From Acanthopleura granulata (taxonomy: Eukaryota; Mollusca; Polyplacophora; Chitonida; Chitonidae): DNA of 64,000 nt. Below, one piece after another: positions 1 to 11,767 of this stretch. The position numbers were made by a program, and so were the translations under genes. How positions within the stretch are numbered: the first letter of the stretch is position 1; each line of letters starts with the position of its first letter. A model generated the notes under the pieces. That model did not search any database. It worked only from the letters and a program-made list of their open reading frames with translations, and was not told where the DNA came from. The stretch is from NCBI GenBank assembly GCA_016165875.1, contig JABBOT010000012.1, forward strand, positions 7,161,534 to 7,225,533, given 5' to 3'.

Positions 1-633
1 GTTAAGACGAACTTAATCCGGTCTGCCTCTAACACAGTGAGTAGAAATCTCTGACAAAGATCAATCTGTGTTTCATGGCTTTCCCCAATTGACTGCAGTT
101 CATCACGAAGTATGCATCGTGTTTGAATCATCTGGAGAAAAACCATATGATTAATGATGAGGTTTCAGGCGAATATAGCATGTTTTGCAGTGTCCAGAAC
201 TACGTTTTTTCTTTGCTTAGCATCGTGGACGGGACTGCATCGCCCTAAATTTCTGTTAATCTGCACCATTAATTAGTAAAAGGGATAATTTCTTCTCAGG
301 TTAACTGATCATCATACATATTTACCCTAAAGACCATTGTATGTCATGATTAGTGTTTACTAATTTATTTGATTTGATCTATTGTTGAACGCTATATATA
401 ATCAAAAAGGTTTCCCTAGTACGATGACCGTCGGCAAACCGGAGTACCTGAGGTGAACCATCAACCTCTGGCAAATCTCTGATGAACTTTCCCACATGTG
501 ACAGCTTAGGAATGACGCTTTGTGTGCCATATTGTTCAGCTTTCAGTGAACGTGAAGTTCGCCTTCGTTTGGCCGAATAAGTGAAGTATAAACATAGTCT
601 GAATAGTGTGACAGCACGAAGAAAAGATCTAAC
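1..633 (-). other. Start of the last P450 intron; no exon found
   Basis: Follows the exon 3 donor on the minus strand. I looked for the haem-cysteine signature in all minus frames and did not find it. The intron is therefore at least about 630 bp long and the terminal exon lies outside the window. Confidence 0.55.
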
Positions 634-1065
634 CGGCTGAAAACGGGATAAATGTCTCCGGTTTCTGAAAATGTCCCCAGTCGTCCAGAAATCTGTCAGG
701 GTTGAATATATCAGGGTGTTTCCAGTACTTCCTATCGTGAAGAGCGCAATGGAAACACGGCATCACTGTTGTTCCCTTCGGAATGATGTACCCGTGAAAG
801 GTTAAATCTCGGACTGCCGCGTGGCCAGCCATGGCAATGTCTGTGTACCGCAACACTTCCATTATGGTGGCTTCGGTGAATGGCAATTTTTGTCGGTCGG
901 CCAGTGAAGGCAGACGGCCACCCACCACTGAGTCTATCTCCCGTCTCACGCGACCTTGGACATCCGGGTGCTTCAGCATCAGGAGCGCCGCCCATCGGAT
1001 AATTGTGGACGTCGATTCGGTTCCGGCGGCAAACAAATCACCTATCACAGTACCGAGCTGGTCCT
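634..1065 (-). CDS. P450 exon 3 (helix I to start of haem loop)
   Basis: Internal exon of 432 nt. The acceptor CCTGTCAG|AGGACC completes a Glu codon split by intron 2. It carries the oxygen-activation helix (DLFAAGTESTST), ExxR within EVLRY, a PKGTTV beta strand and the NPDRF meander. It ends FIPFSA plus one base before a donor GCCG|GTTAGA (GT at complement of 632-633). The next expected residues, KRxCxGE, are not encoded anywhere in 1-633 on this strand. Confidence 0.88.
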
Positions 1066-4000
1066 CTGACAGGATTGGAGAAAGACAAAATAAAAGAAAG
1101 ACAAAGACTTTTTTTAGCATATGAGTCAAGAGTATTCATTTATGTCTAAGGATCATTTTTGATCGGCGAAATACAAAACACTGAATATTTCAACATTAAA
1201 AGTAGAATAATAGGCATTCGAAGTCAGCGCCAAATGGTCGAGGTCAGCTACTTTCTTTGACTGTTCAATAAAGTGAAACAAACAGTTCAAACGTTGCTAC
1301 AAGTAAGGTCAGGGACGTTACAATGATTTTTCTATTTTCATATTACGACACAAGCTTTTCCTCATTGACATCACCGTGCAGTATCATACGAGAGCACACA
1401 CAACCTGCACTCAAACGAAAGATTTTTTTATTTATTTATTTATTTATTTATTTCATTGGTGTTTTACGGCGTACTCAAGAATATTTCACTTATACGACGG
1501 CTGCCACCATTATGGTCGGACGAAACCGGGCAGAGCCCGGCGGAAACCCACGACCATCCGCAGGTTGCTAGCAGACCTTCCCACGTAGGGCCGGAGAGGA
1601 AGCCAGCATGAGCTGGACGAACTCACAGCGACCGCATTGGTTGAAGGCTTCTAGGTCATTGCGCTGCGCTAGCGCGCTAAACGTCTGAGCCAAGGAGGTC
1701 CCCTAAACGAAAGACGAAAGTTGGATATTCATACGCCATGCGTCGTTAAGCAGCCAATTTCAGAGGCTGCAGCACAGACATCTACTGTTCACATAAGCTT
1801 ACCGCATAAAGTTGTCTCGGGGTCACGTTGTTGTCGTTCTTTCATTTCCTTCAGGTAAGCATCGATAAAATCTCTGGGATTGTTTGGATCAAAGGACTCC
1901 TTGTGAGCCTGAATCAAGTTGGTGATGAAACTTTTCAGAATGTGTTTGTTTTCCTCGAGCCTCTTCCGGTGGAAAAGATCTCCCGGGAGTAAGTCAGAAA
2001 ATGGAATCAAAGACCCCAAGACGGCAGTTTCTGTCAACCGGAAGGTCTCGTCCAACATGTCGACGTATGTTTTGAACTCGTTGTCGTCATGCTCGAATCT
2101 GGTGCCAAACACCACCGAAGAGATGACATTGGAGACGGAGATGTGGATGAGGTCGTGAAGGTCAAAAGGTTGACCTTGAAAGTCACTGATACGGTTCACC
2201 AGAACTTCGACCTCTTCCTGGATTTTTACCTGAAGGTCGTGTTTGCCAAAGCCAAAGTCTCTCAGCGCCTGCATTGAGAATCGTCTCTGTTCCTGCCACA
2301 CTTTACCAGATGTGAACAAAATTCCTAGTAAGAGAACGAAAAGGTTTATTATAAAATGAAAGAAACTCAAGGCTGTAATCTTGTCCAACCAGCTGGATAC
2401 ATTTTACGGTGCAATGGCGATTTAGTTCCAAGCTGACTTGATTATTGTTCTCCTGCACTGAACGAGTAATACGTTATCAGTTTGCCCACAAAAGGTCATT
2501 GTAAATGCAAGATTGAACAACAGACTACACAGCTTTGACCCGAATTGCCTGTGGCGAAAAGGTTCCCTATTGTCGGACCTCCTCGTGTTGTACTGTTTAA
2601 GACACGTAATAAGGCACTTCAGAGTCTTACAGATGTTTTTACTGCAATGATAGTACAATTGATGGTTGCATCTTTGGCTTTGTGCTTCTGTAGTTTATGT
2701 TTGAACCACATTCCACCAGGGTGAAATTCCCAACCTAAATAAGAAGAAGAAAAAACAAAGAAGGAGACAAAAAGGAGACGAACTGATAGGAATCATCGTA
2801 AACATAGCTCATCGTTACATTTAAACAACCATGCAGTATTGTCTGGGTCACAATCACATGTCATCACAGGGCACACGAAAAGCTAATTTGTCTAACAGGG
2901 TCCCGTTTTGTAGCACTTCAACATATTTGCGCTAAGTATAGATTGCACATTATCATACTATTACTATATATCAGTTATATCCGTTCTCTTATCCTTTGAG
3001 GGATTTATGGAAATTCACCTATAGCTACATGTATCAGCGTATTCCATGTAGGTTAATCTTAAATCACACTTCATTATGGTATCTATTTGGGGAACATCTC
3101 ACGTTATAAGATCTCTCCGTCGAGATTTTTCCATTTTCGAAGAGAAGTGTCTCTTTACGAATGAACATAAAAGGTGAGTCTGAAGAAAAGCTAAAATCTT
3201 TAAGTTTTCCGATATTTGAAAAAATCTTTATTCAGATGTACATGTAAGTCTTCTGGTCTCTGAGGATTTAAATGCGGGTAGAGAATTTATGTAAATACAC
3301 ACAGAAATTAACACTGCTTTATCTGTTTAGTTATACGATCGCAGATTTAACGGTTTCAACAATTAAAAAATTATATGTTCCAACACTGAATAGCCTGCGC
3401 ATCGGAGAGAAGCGGTGACTGTCATTCTCCTTGTTGTCTGCGTTTGTAGTGTCATAAGGTTTCTTCTGTTAAGAGGTTGCATGCCTATAGCCTGGCATAT
3501 CATCTTCCGCTTACGGTAAGCTCCCCTTTCCAACCTTACTTAAGGCTTATGCCCTGCTGCATGTGGCTATATAACACGTGCTCGTCTTGTACAAGTGCAT
3601 TTGTGTAAAGTGGGGATATAAACAGCACAGCGAACTATGCCAACTTGTCGAATCATTATAAGGTGTAGTAATAATATGTAGACATACATAGCACATAAAC
3701 AAAACCCTGACTCCACAACAGGAATTCAATTAAGTAGAAATGTGGAACCCTAAATCACGCCTGCCAAATCAGTAACGCGCAGAACTTCTCAAGGAGAAGG
3801 GAACAAAGAAAAGGGGGTAGTGTGGGGAGGTGCGGGGCAAACAATAGCTTGAAACCGATAGTTTTCAGGTAAAGTTTCGGATGTGACAAAGATTCACTTT
3901 AATTGCACGACGTGTTGAGCTGCCACTGCCAATGGTTACAATGCTTTAACATGGGTACACTTGACGTTGTTTATTTCCCCTCATCTCGCCACAAAAAACC

Positions 4001-4615
4001 CGGATGTGTCCTGAATGTATGTGCACTTAAACTAGCTGTTTGTTTTACTGGAGAACACGAAGAGCCCTGACCGCCGTCAAATAACTGAAAAATTGGGTTA
4101 ACCACAAGCCCCTCAAATAAATAAATTAATACAGAAATAAAATATGCATATGAAGACTCAGAATTTAGACTTCATTGATGGCCCACGAAATAACATTTTT
4201 ATCAGAATGTCCAGCTGTTTGACTTTTGATATAGGTCTATATGTATGTTGTTAATTAAATGCATGGTACCTTTTCCTTCGGCCTCTTGCACCAGTTTCAA
4301 GGACTGAGGCCGGTCTACAAAGTCGTCTCCCCTTGTAACAAGGACTTCCTTCACCTTCTCGTAGCCGTGCACGTAAACGCTGGGCTGTTTACCTATGTAG
4401 AGTGTGTAAACATCCCCGTACTTCTCTCGGAGATCTTCCAGACTTTTCCTCGAGTCTGCCCCGCCCAAGGACAGGAGATTGCCCACGATCGGCCAGGGCC
4501 AGGGGCCCGGGGGCAGATTCCCCGCCGGGCGGCGAAGTGTTCGCCATACCAGCAGAAACACGACAACAAAGATGAGCACCGTCGTAAGGTTTGCCGAAAG
4601 AATGTCAACCATCAT
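634..4615 (-). CDS. Cytochrome P450, CYP2-clan (partial gene, 3 of probably 4 exons)
   Basis: Predicted microsomal haem-thiolate monooxygenase on the minus strand, join(4270-4615, 1803-2324, 634-1065) read in reverse. The three exons join in one frame: 346, 522 and 432 nt give 433 codons plus one base, and every intron is phase 1 with GT/AG borders. Visible parts are an N-terminal membrane anchor (about residues 8-24), the PPGP hinge (35-38), a helix-C WxxxR (125-129), helix-I AGTEST (303-308), ExxR (359-362), PDRF (412-415), and the start of the haem loop, FSAG. CYP2 proteins are about 490-500 residues, so about 60 residues with the haem cysteine are missing. They should be on an exon beyond the left edge, since the last intron splits FSAG from the cysteine part, as in vertebrate CYP2 genes. 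The family oxidises xenobiotics, fatty acids or steroids; the substrate cannot be read here. No frameshift or stop is seen, so the gene is probably functional. Confidence 0.9.
1413..1714 (-). mobile_element. SINE copy 1, full length, in P450 intron 2
   Basis: The most complete SINE in the window, on the minus strand. The (ATTT)n tail is at 1424-1450. The conserved 3' part (GTGTTTTACGGCGTACTCAA, TATACGACGG) follows, and the tRNA-like head with an A-box-like GCTCAG and TAGCGCGCTAG ends near 1704. It is flanked by a perfect 10-bp target duplication, AAACGAAAGA, at 1413-1422 and 1705-1714. It lies within intron 2 in the same orientation as the P450 gene. Confidence 0.9.
1803..2324 (-). CDS. P450 exon 2 (helices B' to H)
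   Basis: Internal exon of 522 nt. The acceptor CTTACTAG|GAATTT (end of intron at 2325) restores the glycine codon split by intron 1, giving the CYP2-type G-I-L-F-T-S-G followed by W-Q-E-Q-R-R, the helix-C haem-propionate motif. It continues through FDLHDLIHISVSNVISSVVFG and the conserved DFIDAYL region. The donor is ATGCG|GTAAGC at 1801-1802. Intron 1 is 1,945 bp (2325-4269) and holds no recognisable exon. Confidence 0.88.
4270..4615 (-). CDS. P450 exon 1 (membrane anchor and proline hinge)
   Basis: First coding exon, 115 codons plus one base. It starts at the upstream of two adjacent ATG codons (4613-4615); the second is the next codon, so the exact start matters little. It encodes a short luminal end, a hydrophobic anchor rich in V, F and L, a basic stretch WRTLRRP, the PPGPWPWPIVGN hinge, and the first beta-sheet region ending in EAEGK. 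The donor is AAAAG|GTACC (GT at complement of 4268-4269). Reading past it gives unrelated residues and a stop, which supports the boundary. Confidence 0.88.
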
Positions 4616-4680
4616 GGCGAAGTTCGTTGAACCTCACTGCCGCGTGACGACGAAGGAGTTGTGAGAGATGGAAAGCAGGG

Positions 4681-4690
4681 ATTATATTCT
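4681..4690 (-). promoter_or_regulatory. Possible TATA box of the P450 gene
   Basis: The minus strand reads AGAATATAAT about 65-75 bp upstream of the first ATG, with no other ATG between. This would give a 5' leader of roughly 40 nt. AT-rich words like this are common here, so position is the main support. Confidence 0.3.
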
Positions 4691-5299
4691 TGAAACCTGT
4701 GATGTGGAACGTCTCTGTGGGGTGGACACCTAACTTATACAGTAGATATATATCATGAAGAACCAGAACTTATCTGATGACACCTGAGAGCCGCTTTGAG
4801 TCGGCCATGCATTCGTCACATACACACATACAGAACGCGGCTGGACTAGTGCTTATGCTTACCTTCAATGTGTGAAGGTTAAAGTAGGTCATCATGACCT
4901 ACTTAAGGGCGGGGACCACGGAGGTCTACAGTTTGTAGGCGAGATCTACATAGACACTTGTTTGATCATTGTATAAGACACATTCCCGCACAAGTACATA
5001 GTTGACATATGCACAGTGAACATCACATCAGCAAAATAATTATGATCATAATGTTTCACAATCAAATTAGGCGCAAATTTTCAATCGCTGCGGGGTCACG
5101 CAAATCCCATACTAGTTTCAAAGCACTGGCCCAATTTCATCGACACACGACAGTGAAGAAGCTTAAGTTGGATTCCAGAAAAAAAACATTAAAAACAATT
5201 GCATAATGTAAAATTTTTTCCGTGCTTCAAATATACAGTATACATTACAAAATTTGTGGTTGACCTTACAAAAGTCAGGCGGATATGAATCTTTCCACA
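4691..5299. other. 5' flank of the P450 gene, nothing else seen
   Basis: AT-rich sequence without a recognisable exon, RNA gene or named repeat. It includes a short inverted motif around 4870-4905 (AGGTCATCATGACCT), which could be chance. Confidence 0.4.
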
Positions 5300-5660
5300 G
5301 TATATTGGTTACTGAGTTAGCATTCTGCACAAACCGGGTTTTGCTGGTGGACTAAGCATTCCCATGCCCGTTCCCTTAGCACTGTTTTCATGTTATTGTG
5401 TTTACATGTGTTAAATGTGATGACAACACAGTACTTTGAGTAATTATAGACTAATGACCAGTAGACCAGCCTGATAAACTTCATTAATATCACTGTAATT
5501 CTTTTCATCTAATTCTGCTTAAGTCATGGTGCTAGGGGGCGGGAAATTGTTTTTCCTTAAACACTTACATGAAAAATTAGAATAAACCCCAAACTGGGGT
5601 AAACGTGGGAAAACTTTCACACGCTCGTCCCTGCTCCGGTTTTACTGGCTGTGTTATACA
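5300..5660 (+). repeat. Dispersed repeat A, uninterrupted copy
   Basis: Aligns by eye with 14545-14768 and then continues into 22401-22545, the two sides of the BEL/Pao insertion. Shared words include GATGACAACACAG, TTTGAGTAATT, TCTGCTTAAG (TTCGGCTTAAG at the other site) and GGTGCTA. This copy has no retrotransposon at the equivalent point (about 5527-5535), so it acts as an empty site. The diverged copies carry no common reading frame. Confidence 0.65.
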
Positions 5661-8600
5661 CAGTCAATCGAACTGCTGTATAGCGGCCAAGATCTGTGCC
5701 AAGGGTTGTGCTGTAGCGATAGCAGCAACAGCACACGAAACAGTACATTGACTTAGGAAGGGCAAATTTCTATCATCATTTTTGCTAATTTCTCGCAATT
5801 ATATGCCTGTACATGGGTCAGAATAATTTTAGTTGCACGTCTCGAGAATGGCCCGCAAGCAAAACGTTGACGTTGTAATTCAACACTGGAAAAAGTGGAA
5901 CGGGTAAAAATAAAGCGTGATGTTGCGATGATGACGATATCCAGAAGAGCTGATGGTCTAAACGGGTTACCCTTATTCACTTTTCACTAATAAATGAGTG
6001 ATTACCATAATCATGTTGACTGGAGCGGGACATCGCTCAGCGGTATAAGCCCACATGTTAATCACTACAGTTAACTTCATAGTCTCGAATTACTCCAGAT
6101 GCTGTGTTGTCACATTTATAACATGTGCACAATAACATGAAAACAATACAAATTGGGAATTGTATCTGAGACTGAAATTGTCGGAAATTGGGGCATAATA
6201 TCCCTGACAGATTTCAGGTCGACTCGTAAGTTTCAAGTCGGAAGTTTTACCAGCTGGCACATAATAAAGCTCGAGTGTTCAAAACAGCTCGAGTGTTAAA
6301 ACCGTCGTACACTAAAGTTCGGCAAACACGAGAGCTTAAGACGCGACTCAACTGGTCATACCGGGTTGGTCCCAGTCGTTGATGACCATAGGACTTTAAA
6401 ATTGACCGGCATACCCGTGACGACTGGGGTCGTGTCGTTATTGTGCATAAACGAGTGCCTAGGACCTGAGGTAACGATCGAGTTGAGTTGAGATATGTTA
6501 TAAGCTCCCGTGTATGCCGAGCTTTAGGATTCTACATGTGACTTATACCACTGATTACATCTGGGTCAGATTCCTTATCGACGTAAATGTAAAGCAGAAG
6601 AGTCACTGAGATTGTAAAACGGCAATCTCACTCTTTTCAAAATGTATATAGCATCCAAGTTGTCTTACCTGACGGTGGGGGTGATATGCATTTTCTGTCG
6701 ACAGACCCTGTATGTGGAGAGTTATCTTTCTTTAGGGCTGCTACATCAGAATATAGTTTTCTATACACTACTTTGATGTATCTGAAACATTTAAAAGCTG
6801 GTTTCGAATTTGACCGTGTATTGGTTTCAAAGATGATTTTGTATATTATCTTCATTTATAATCATTTATACCTTCAGTTCTTAAGTTTCTCTCACTGGGA
6901 CACGTGGTATCAGTAACGCCCAGAGCTGTAAGCCAGTGGGATTCGTTAGAACCTTCTTTCTAAGGTCGAACCCGGCAAGCACATCACTGTCACTAATCTT
7001 TACTTGGCGTGGTCACAGGGGAATAAGGGTTTTAGAATTTCACATGACTGGAAATTTTCGCACCAGGATTGTTCTTTTGATCAAATGTGGTATTAAACTC
7101 GATGGCATAAATTTCAATGCAGTCACGTCGGACAGTCGTATTCCAAATGTCAGGATTTGGATTATCTTGGCCAGCGGGAGAAAGTCTCATTCAGGGCCGT
7201 CAAAGCCTAGCTGAAGAATGGTTCACTGCTAAGGGTGTCTCACAAAAGGACAGGGATGGAATCTTCTCACAAACCAGACTAGCGCTCTGATATTAAAGCA
7301 CATTTTGAATGAGAGTTTTAAATGTTTGGAATTTAATTCATGAGCAATTTTCTTGTCAGACGTCTGTCGTTTACACAAAGCCCAGGAAAAATAGGATTAC
7401 CTTTGTGAAAGCGCGCGTTCATAACACTGCCACTTTGAATTTTCTTGAGAGTCTTGAGGAAAACAAAATTTCCCTGCACGTTGAATAATGAACTGCGTTT
7501 GTTTAACTTCGATAACCAAATTACAGCAAATGAATAGAGGTGTCAGGACCTGAAAACAGGTTGAATTGTTAACGAGGAACTCACCGTACTACGTGCTCTG
7601 ATCATCTGCATCATCGGGAACATGTCAGAAAGTGAAACCATCGGACAAAGTCCGGAATGAAGAGGCCTACGATTATTTGTCAATTCCCAAAAAGAATAAT
7701 GTTTTTCAAAAGTCTCAAACTCCAGCCCATAGGCTGACCATGGTGGGGCCCCAGTCATCTGTGAGGATTGTGGACCGTAACCCCGAACAAAAGCATACAA
7801 GGCTGCCTCCCGAAGCGTTACAACTTTTTATGTAAAGAATGTAATACTCAAAGTTTTGAGACAACTGTCGTCTAATCAATTGCAAACAACATTACTGCAT
7901 TCTGTATCTTTATGACCTAATTCTACTTAAATCAAGGTGCGTAATTGTTTGACAACATCGCCAACGAACATTACAAACATCTGGAAACTGGTGAAGGGGA
8001 ATGATTTGAACCCAAATGACCATCTCATTTTCTTAGATCCGCTACTGTGGTCAACGCGTCTGTATTTGGCATTTCGATATTCGTACTGAATTAATTTTCG
8101 ACTGTCAACTGTTCGAAACCTTCCTCAGAATGTTCTGAAAAGGTTTGCCAAACTGTGTGTTACTCACAGTACAAATAACCTGGATGCTGGATCCAAGCCT
8201 CCATTATTCACATTTTATTGGATGGAATGAGTCTAGGTTAGAGTAGAATGCAAAAGTTTACTTTCTTTTGTGAGAATATTCGCGGGGTTTTCTTGTACAG
8301 AATTCGTTTTCCTGCGGACAGAAATTATTTCAAAGATTTTAAGGTAATCAATATTTGTCACCATTTATAATGGCCTTTTTCAAGGTGTCCTTGTTTTTAA
8401 TGCTGGGGGCCGAGGATCGACGTCAACCACGGTAATGGGCCAACTTAAGGTTTTTGTTCGATACAGATTTCTCTTAAATTGCGTGCTGTAAATTCGATAA
8501 AGCTTTTCTGTATTTTTCCCTAATTTGAGCTATATCAGGTGATCCGATGAAGGCCAATACTTCTATGATGTCTTCATTCCAAAAAATGCCATTTTAACCA

Positions 8601-9054
8601 GAAACTGTCATTACTACGACATTAGCACTATGTTTCAGATATTGCCTTTCGAAGTTGTCCCATTTTGTTTTTGCAAAGCTTGCCTTTGATCTGTCAGTTT
8701 TTCAAGTAGCGTCAATTTTCTACAGTCGCACTATATTTAATCCCTCCCGGTTCACTTTGATTTGGTCATTCTTCAGGGAGCTCTATGAAGAGAAAAAGAG
8801 GGTATTTATAGTCTGCAAAACACAGTGATGGTCGTGTTTGAGCCAAACATTATCGTAGCGTGAGTTCTGAAAACGGAATACTTTTAATTATCTAAAGATA
8901 CGGTTTCCTGGAAGCACTGAGATCGAAACAGGATCTCACCTATAACTTAAAAAGCATTTCTTACTTTTGCAGAATTGCATAAGTGAAATACCCTGGTTCC
9001 GAGTAATTAAAAGTCGAAAGTATTGGAAGAGCCGCCATGTTATCAATTTTAACC
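5661..9054. other. Intergenic, no gene recognised
   Basis: Read in all frames; only short open frames without family motifs. One minus-strand open stretch at 7585-7758 has a good donor (GTGAGT) but a weak acceptor and no homology I know. No RNA gene seen. Confidence 0.4.
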
Positions 9055-9235
9055 AACCAGCGCGGCGTGATGACCCTGGTCCCTCTCACCAATGCGATCG
9101 CTGTGAGTTCAAGTTCAGCTTCATGCTGCCTCCGACGGTACGTGGAAACGTTTGCGAACAACCTGCGGATGGTCGTGGGTTTCCCCCGGGCTTTACCCGG
9201 TTTCCTTCCATCATAATGCTTGCCGCCGTCGTATG
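9055..9235 (+). mobile_element. SINE copy 2, 3'-truncated
   Basis: Begins in the head at CCAGCGCGGCGTGATGACC, then the B-box-like GTGAGTTCAAG, the AACCTGCGGATGGTCGTGGG middle and the CCGCCGTCGTAT segment, where homology stops before the (AAAT)n tail. The head differs from copy 1 and matches copy 7, defining a subfamily. Confidence 0.8.
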
Positions 9236-10889
9236 AATGAATTAATGAATTGAATTGATATTACTTATGTTAATCAACAATCAATCCTGATATGAATGAT
9301 CCCGTGTACCGGCCGTGATAAATAGCTGAAAAAATTACGTAGAAAATATTAGAAGTTGAAAGAATCCGTGTCTGTCTTTGTGAATAAAAACAACTCAATC
9401 GTGGAAAGATTTACCATTCTTATTTCCTCTGTGATGTAGATAAACGCTCCCATCCGGAATACAAACCTTACCACGCATGCTTCGAGTAAATGTGAAATTG
9501 GAATTTAAGAGTATTAAAAATAATTCATTACCCAAGGAATGAAAAATATCTCTTCATTTTCATTTCATTAATTGAGTCAGCTAGCGAAGTCATTGCAAAA
9601 TGTATGTTTGACAATATTATCGTCATTTGATATTGCACTTTCTGATTAAGTCTAAGGAATCAGTGAACTAGAATCATTGCTAGATTTGTAATAATATATT
9701 AGTCATTTACACTCATCTGTGTCAACACCTGTTGATGAAGTGTATACAGTCGGTTTTTTTTGTCTTTTCCCATGCACAGACTCAGTATTAAGCTACTGTG
9801 ATATTGTCATTCACGCACCATACATCGGATTTCACTGATCGCATATTGTCTCGGTGATAAACACAACTGGTCAATATAATATCAATGTTAAAACAGATTT
9901 ATTTCCTTCCTTTGATTCCACTTGATACAAAGGTCGATAATTCTTTGATTCTTCTTAAACCTTTAAGTATCTTTTATTGCCTGTAATAGAGAGTTAGTAA
10001 CATCTATCATTCGCAATAGTTTGGATGTCATGTCAGCGCTCCATGGCATTACCCAGTAATATGCCAAAATTGAATTACTTTACTGATAATATACTGATTA
10101 TATCTTAACATGCGTTAATAGAGGTCATTGATAGGATCTAACCTCTCCCGTCAAGACAGTCGTAAAGGACGACAAGTCTATGGCTCTTTGGCAGGGCCTG
10201 GAAAATAAAAAGGTTAACATTATCCCAAATCGTATTTGCCGACCTGAGGGGCATGGTTGATGGTGAGAAGCGGGAAGTGGGGGGAGGGAGGGAGGATGGG
10301 CTGAAGGTTGCTGAAGGTTGAGTTTTCTCAATCGAGCGACTTCCGGTGAACAAATTCTCATTGTCATTTTTTCACGCCTGTGCAGAGCTACGGCAATTTG
10401 TCTTGTCTCCAATCGTCTTGTCACAAATATCTCCTCAAGTGAAGCGCATGTTTAGTCTAAGGATTTTGCTTATTGCTGGTTGTCTGATACTGTACTACCC
10501 ATAATGCTGGGCGGTATGTTATTACTGCAATGTTAAATCTCATCCATCCGGTGTCAGTGGATTTTGCTCGGTTTTCCTCATGAAATCAGCTTACCTTGAC
10601 CTGAGGCTTTACAGAATTTATGTTGTAAAATTTGTAATAACTTTACTTATTAGGATATTAAAATTTGGATTTCCAGTAATATTTGAGCTGAAACGAAGGT
10701 AAAGAAAAGAAATCCATTTCTTTCTCTGAAAACTGTATAACCTGTGACTTTGTTGTTACTTCGACCCGTAGTTAAAAAAATTTTCCCTCTAATAGCTTTG
10801 GACTGAGATAATGGTTTACACTTAGCTGTCCTCTGTGGCCATGAACACGACAGACATGTGTGACCTTGATCACGATGAAGTATTTTCCG
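9236..10889. other. Intergenic, no gene recognised
   Basis: AT-rich with only short unconvincing open frames. A purine-rich patch at 10266-10300 (GGGGGAGGGAGGGAGG) is the only compositional oddity. Confidence 0.4.
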
Positions 10890-11440
10890 GTATCGTGGAA
10901 ATATTAAGGTCATAAGTTCATTCTTATATGGCATCCTTCCCTTAAGCCATTCCACGGACATATCAGTGTGACAAACCTTATCGATTTCACGCTGTTTTTT
11001 ATGGCATCCGAAACAGGGTTTAATCAATCTTGGCGGAACAGGTTAAGTTTCCAAAGAAAAGCGTGTGCCGTCAATATCCTTCCATTCACAGTCTGACGCC
11101 AAATAGGGTTTATTGTTATTTTGGCATCAAATGATTTATGTGAGCAACTTTACAACCTTTTCAAAATCTTTTTTTTTTGCTGTGGAAGTAGTTGACAGTG
11201 GGTTATTTGTTAAGTCACTGCCTGTCCAGGATAATCTTACACCCAGTGTCACTAAGGGGCGCTTCCCCCTGAAGACGAGCACGTGACGAGGTCACTCACC
11301 CACGTGACAACCGATCACAACAGTGAGGGGCAGGAGTATAGCCACCGTGAGCGCCCAAATCACAGTTACACGAGACCATTTCGTGAGAACTGCAAAATCT
11401 CCAACACCTGTGACCGGTTGCATGTCAACCGAATTTCGGC
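10890..11440 (+). repeat. Dispersed repeat C, copy 1
   Basis: Co-linear with 28455-28900 on the same strand. Shared words include ATCGATTTCACRCTG, CCTTCCATTCACAGT, TTGACGCCAAA, and CAAATCACAGTTACA near the end. A weaker match continues much further on: 12380-12450 against 30310-30385, around ATATGGCGARATTT. Identity looks about 70 percent with many indels, so this is an old duplication or a long non-autonomous element. Confidence 0.6.
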
Positions 11441-11767
11441 GCGTGAAAACATGTGTGCATTGTGCAGACAAGGAGATGATTTTATGTACAGCGGTTGAAA
11501 GGAAATATATGACCGTTTAACAGTTATATTGAAAAGAAAAGAACACATTTATACAACCTATACCTTAAAAGAAAGGGCTTTAGCTGAATAAAAAAATCTC
11601 ATTTTTCCGACTGAAGTGCTTGTTATTTAAGTATTTAATAGTTAAACATCCAAGACTGAGAAGCCTTTTTAGGCCATCTTTTTAACAGATTGCTTACGTC
11701 ATCGTGCTTAGCATTGCAAAGTAGCTCTTCTGTCTTTGAAGATAAAAAAGATCAAGTAGATAACGTA

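Noticed and set aside
1..633. Search for the terminal P450 exon with the haem cysteine
   Set aside because: No minus-strand frame shows the KRxCxGE continuation; it must lie left of the window.
7585..7758. Minus-strand 58-codon open segment with AG acceptor and GTGAGT donor
   Set aside because: The donor is good but the acceptor lacks a pyrimidine tract, the peptide matches no family I know, and no neighbouring exon was found.
7975..8065. Minus-strand GGGTTCAAATCATTCC, possible tRNA B-box
   Set aside because: No cloverleaf could be drawn and the A-box partner is poor; at best a decayed SINE head.
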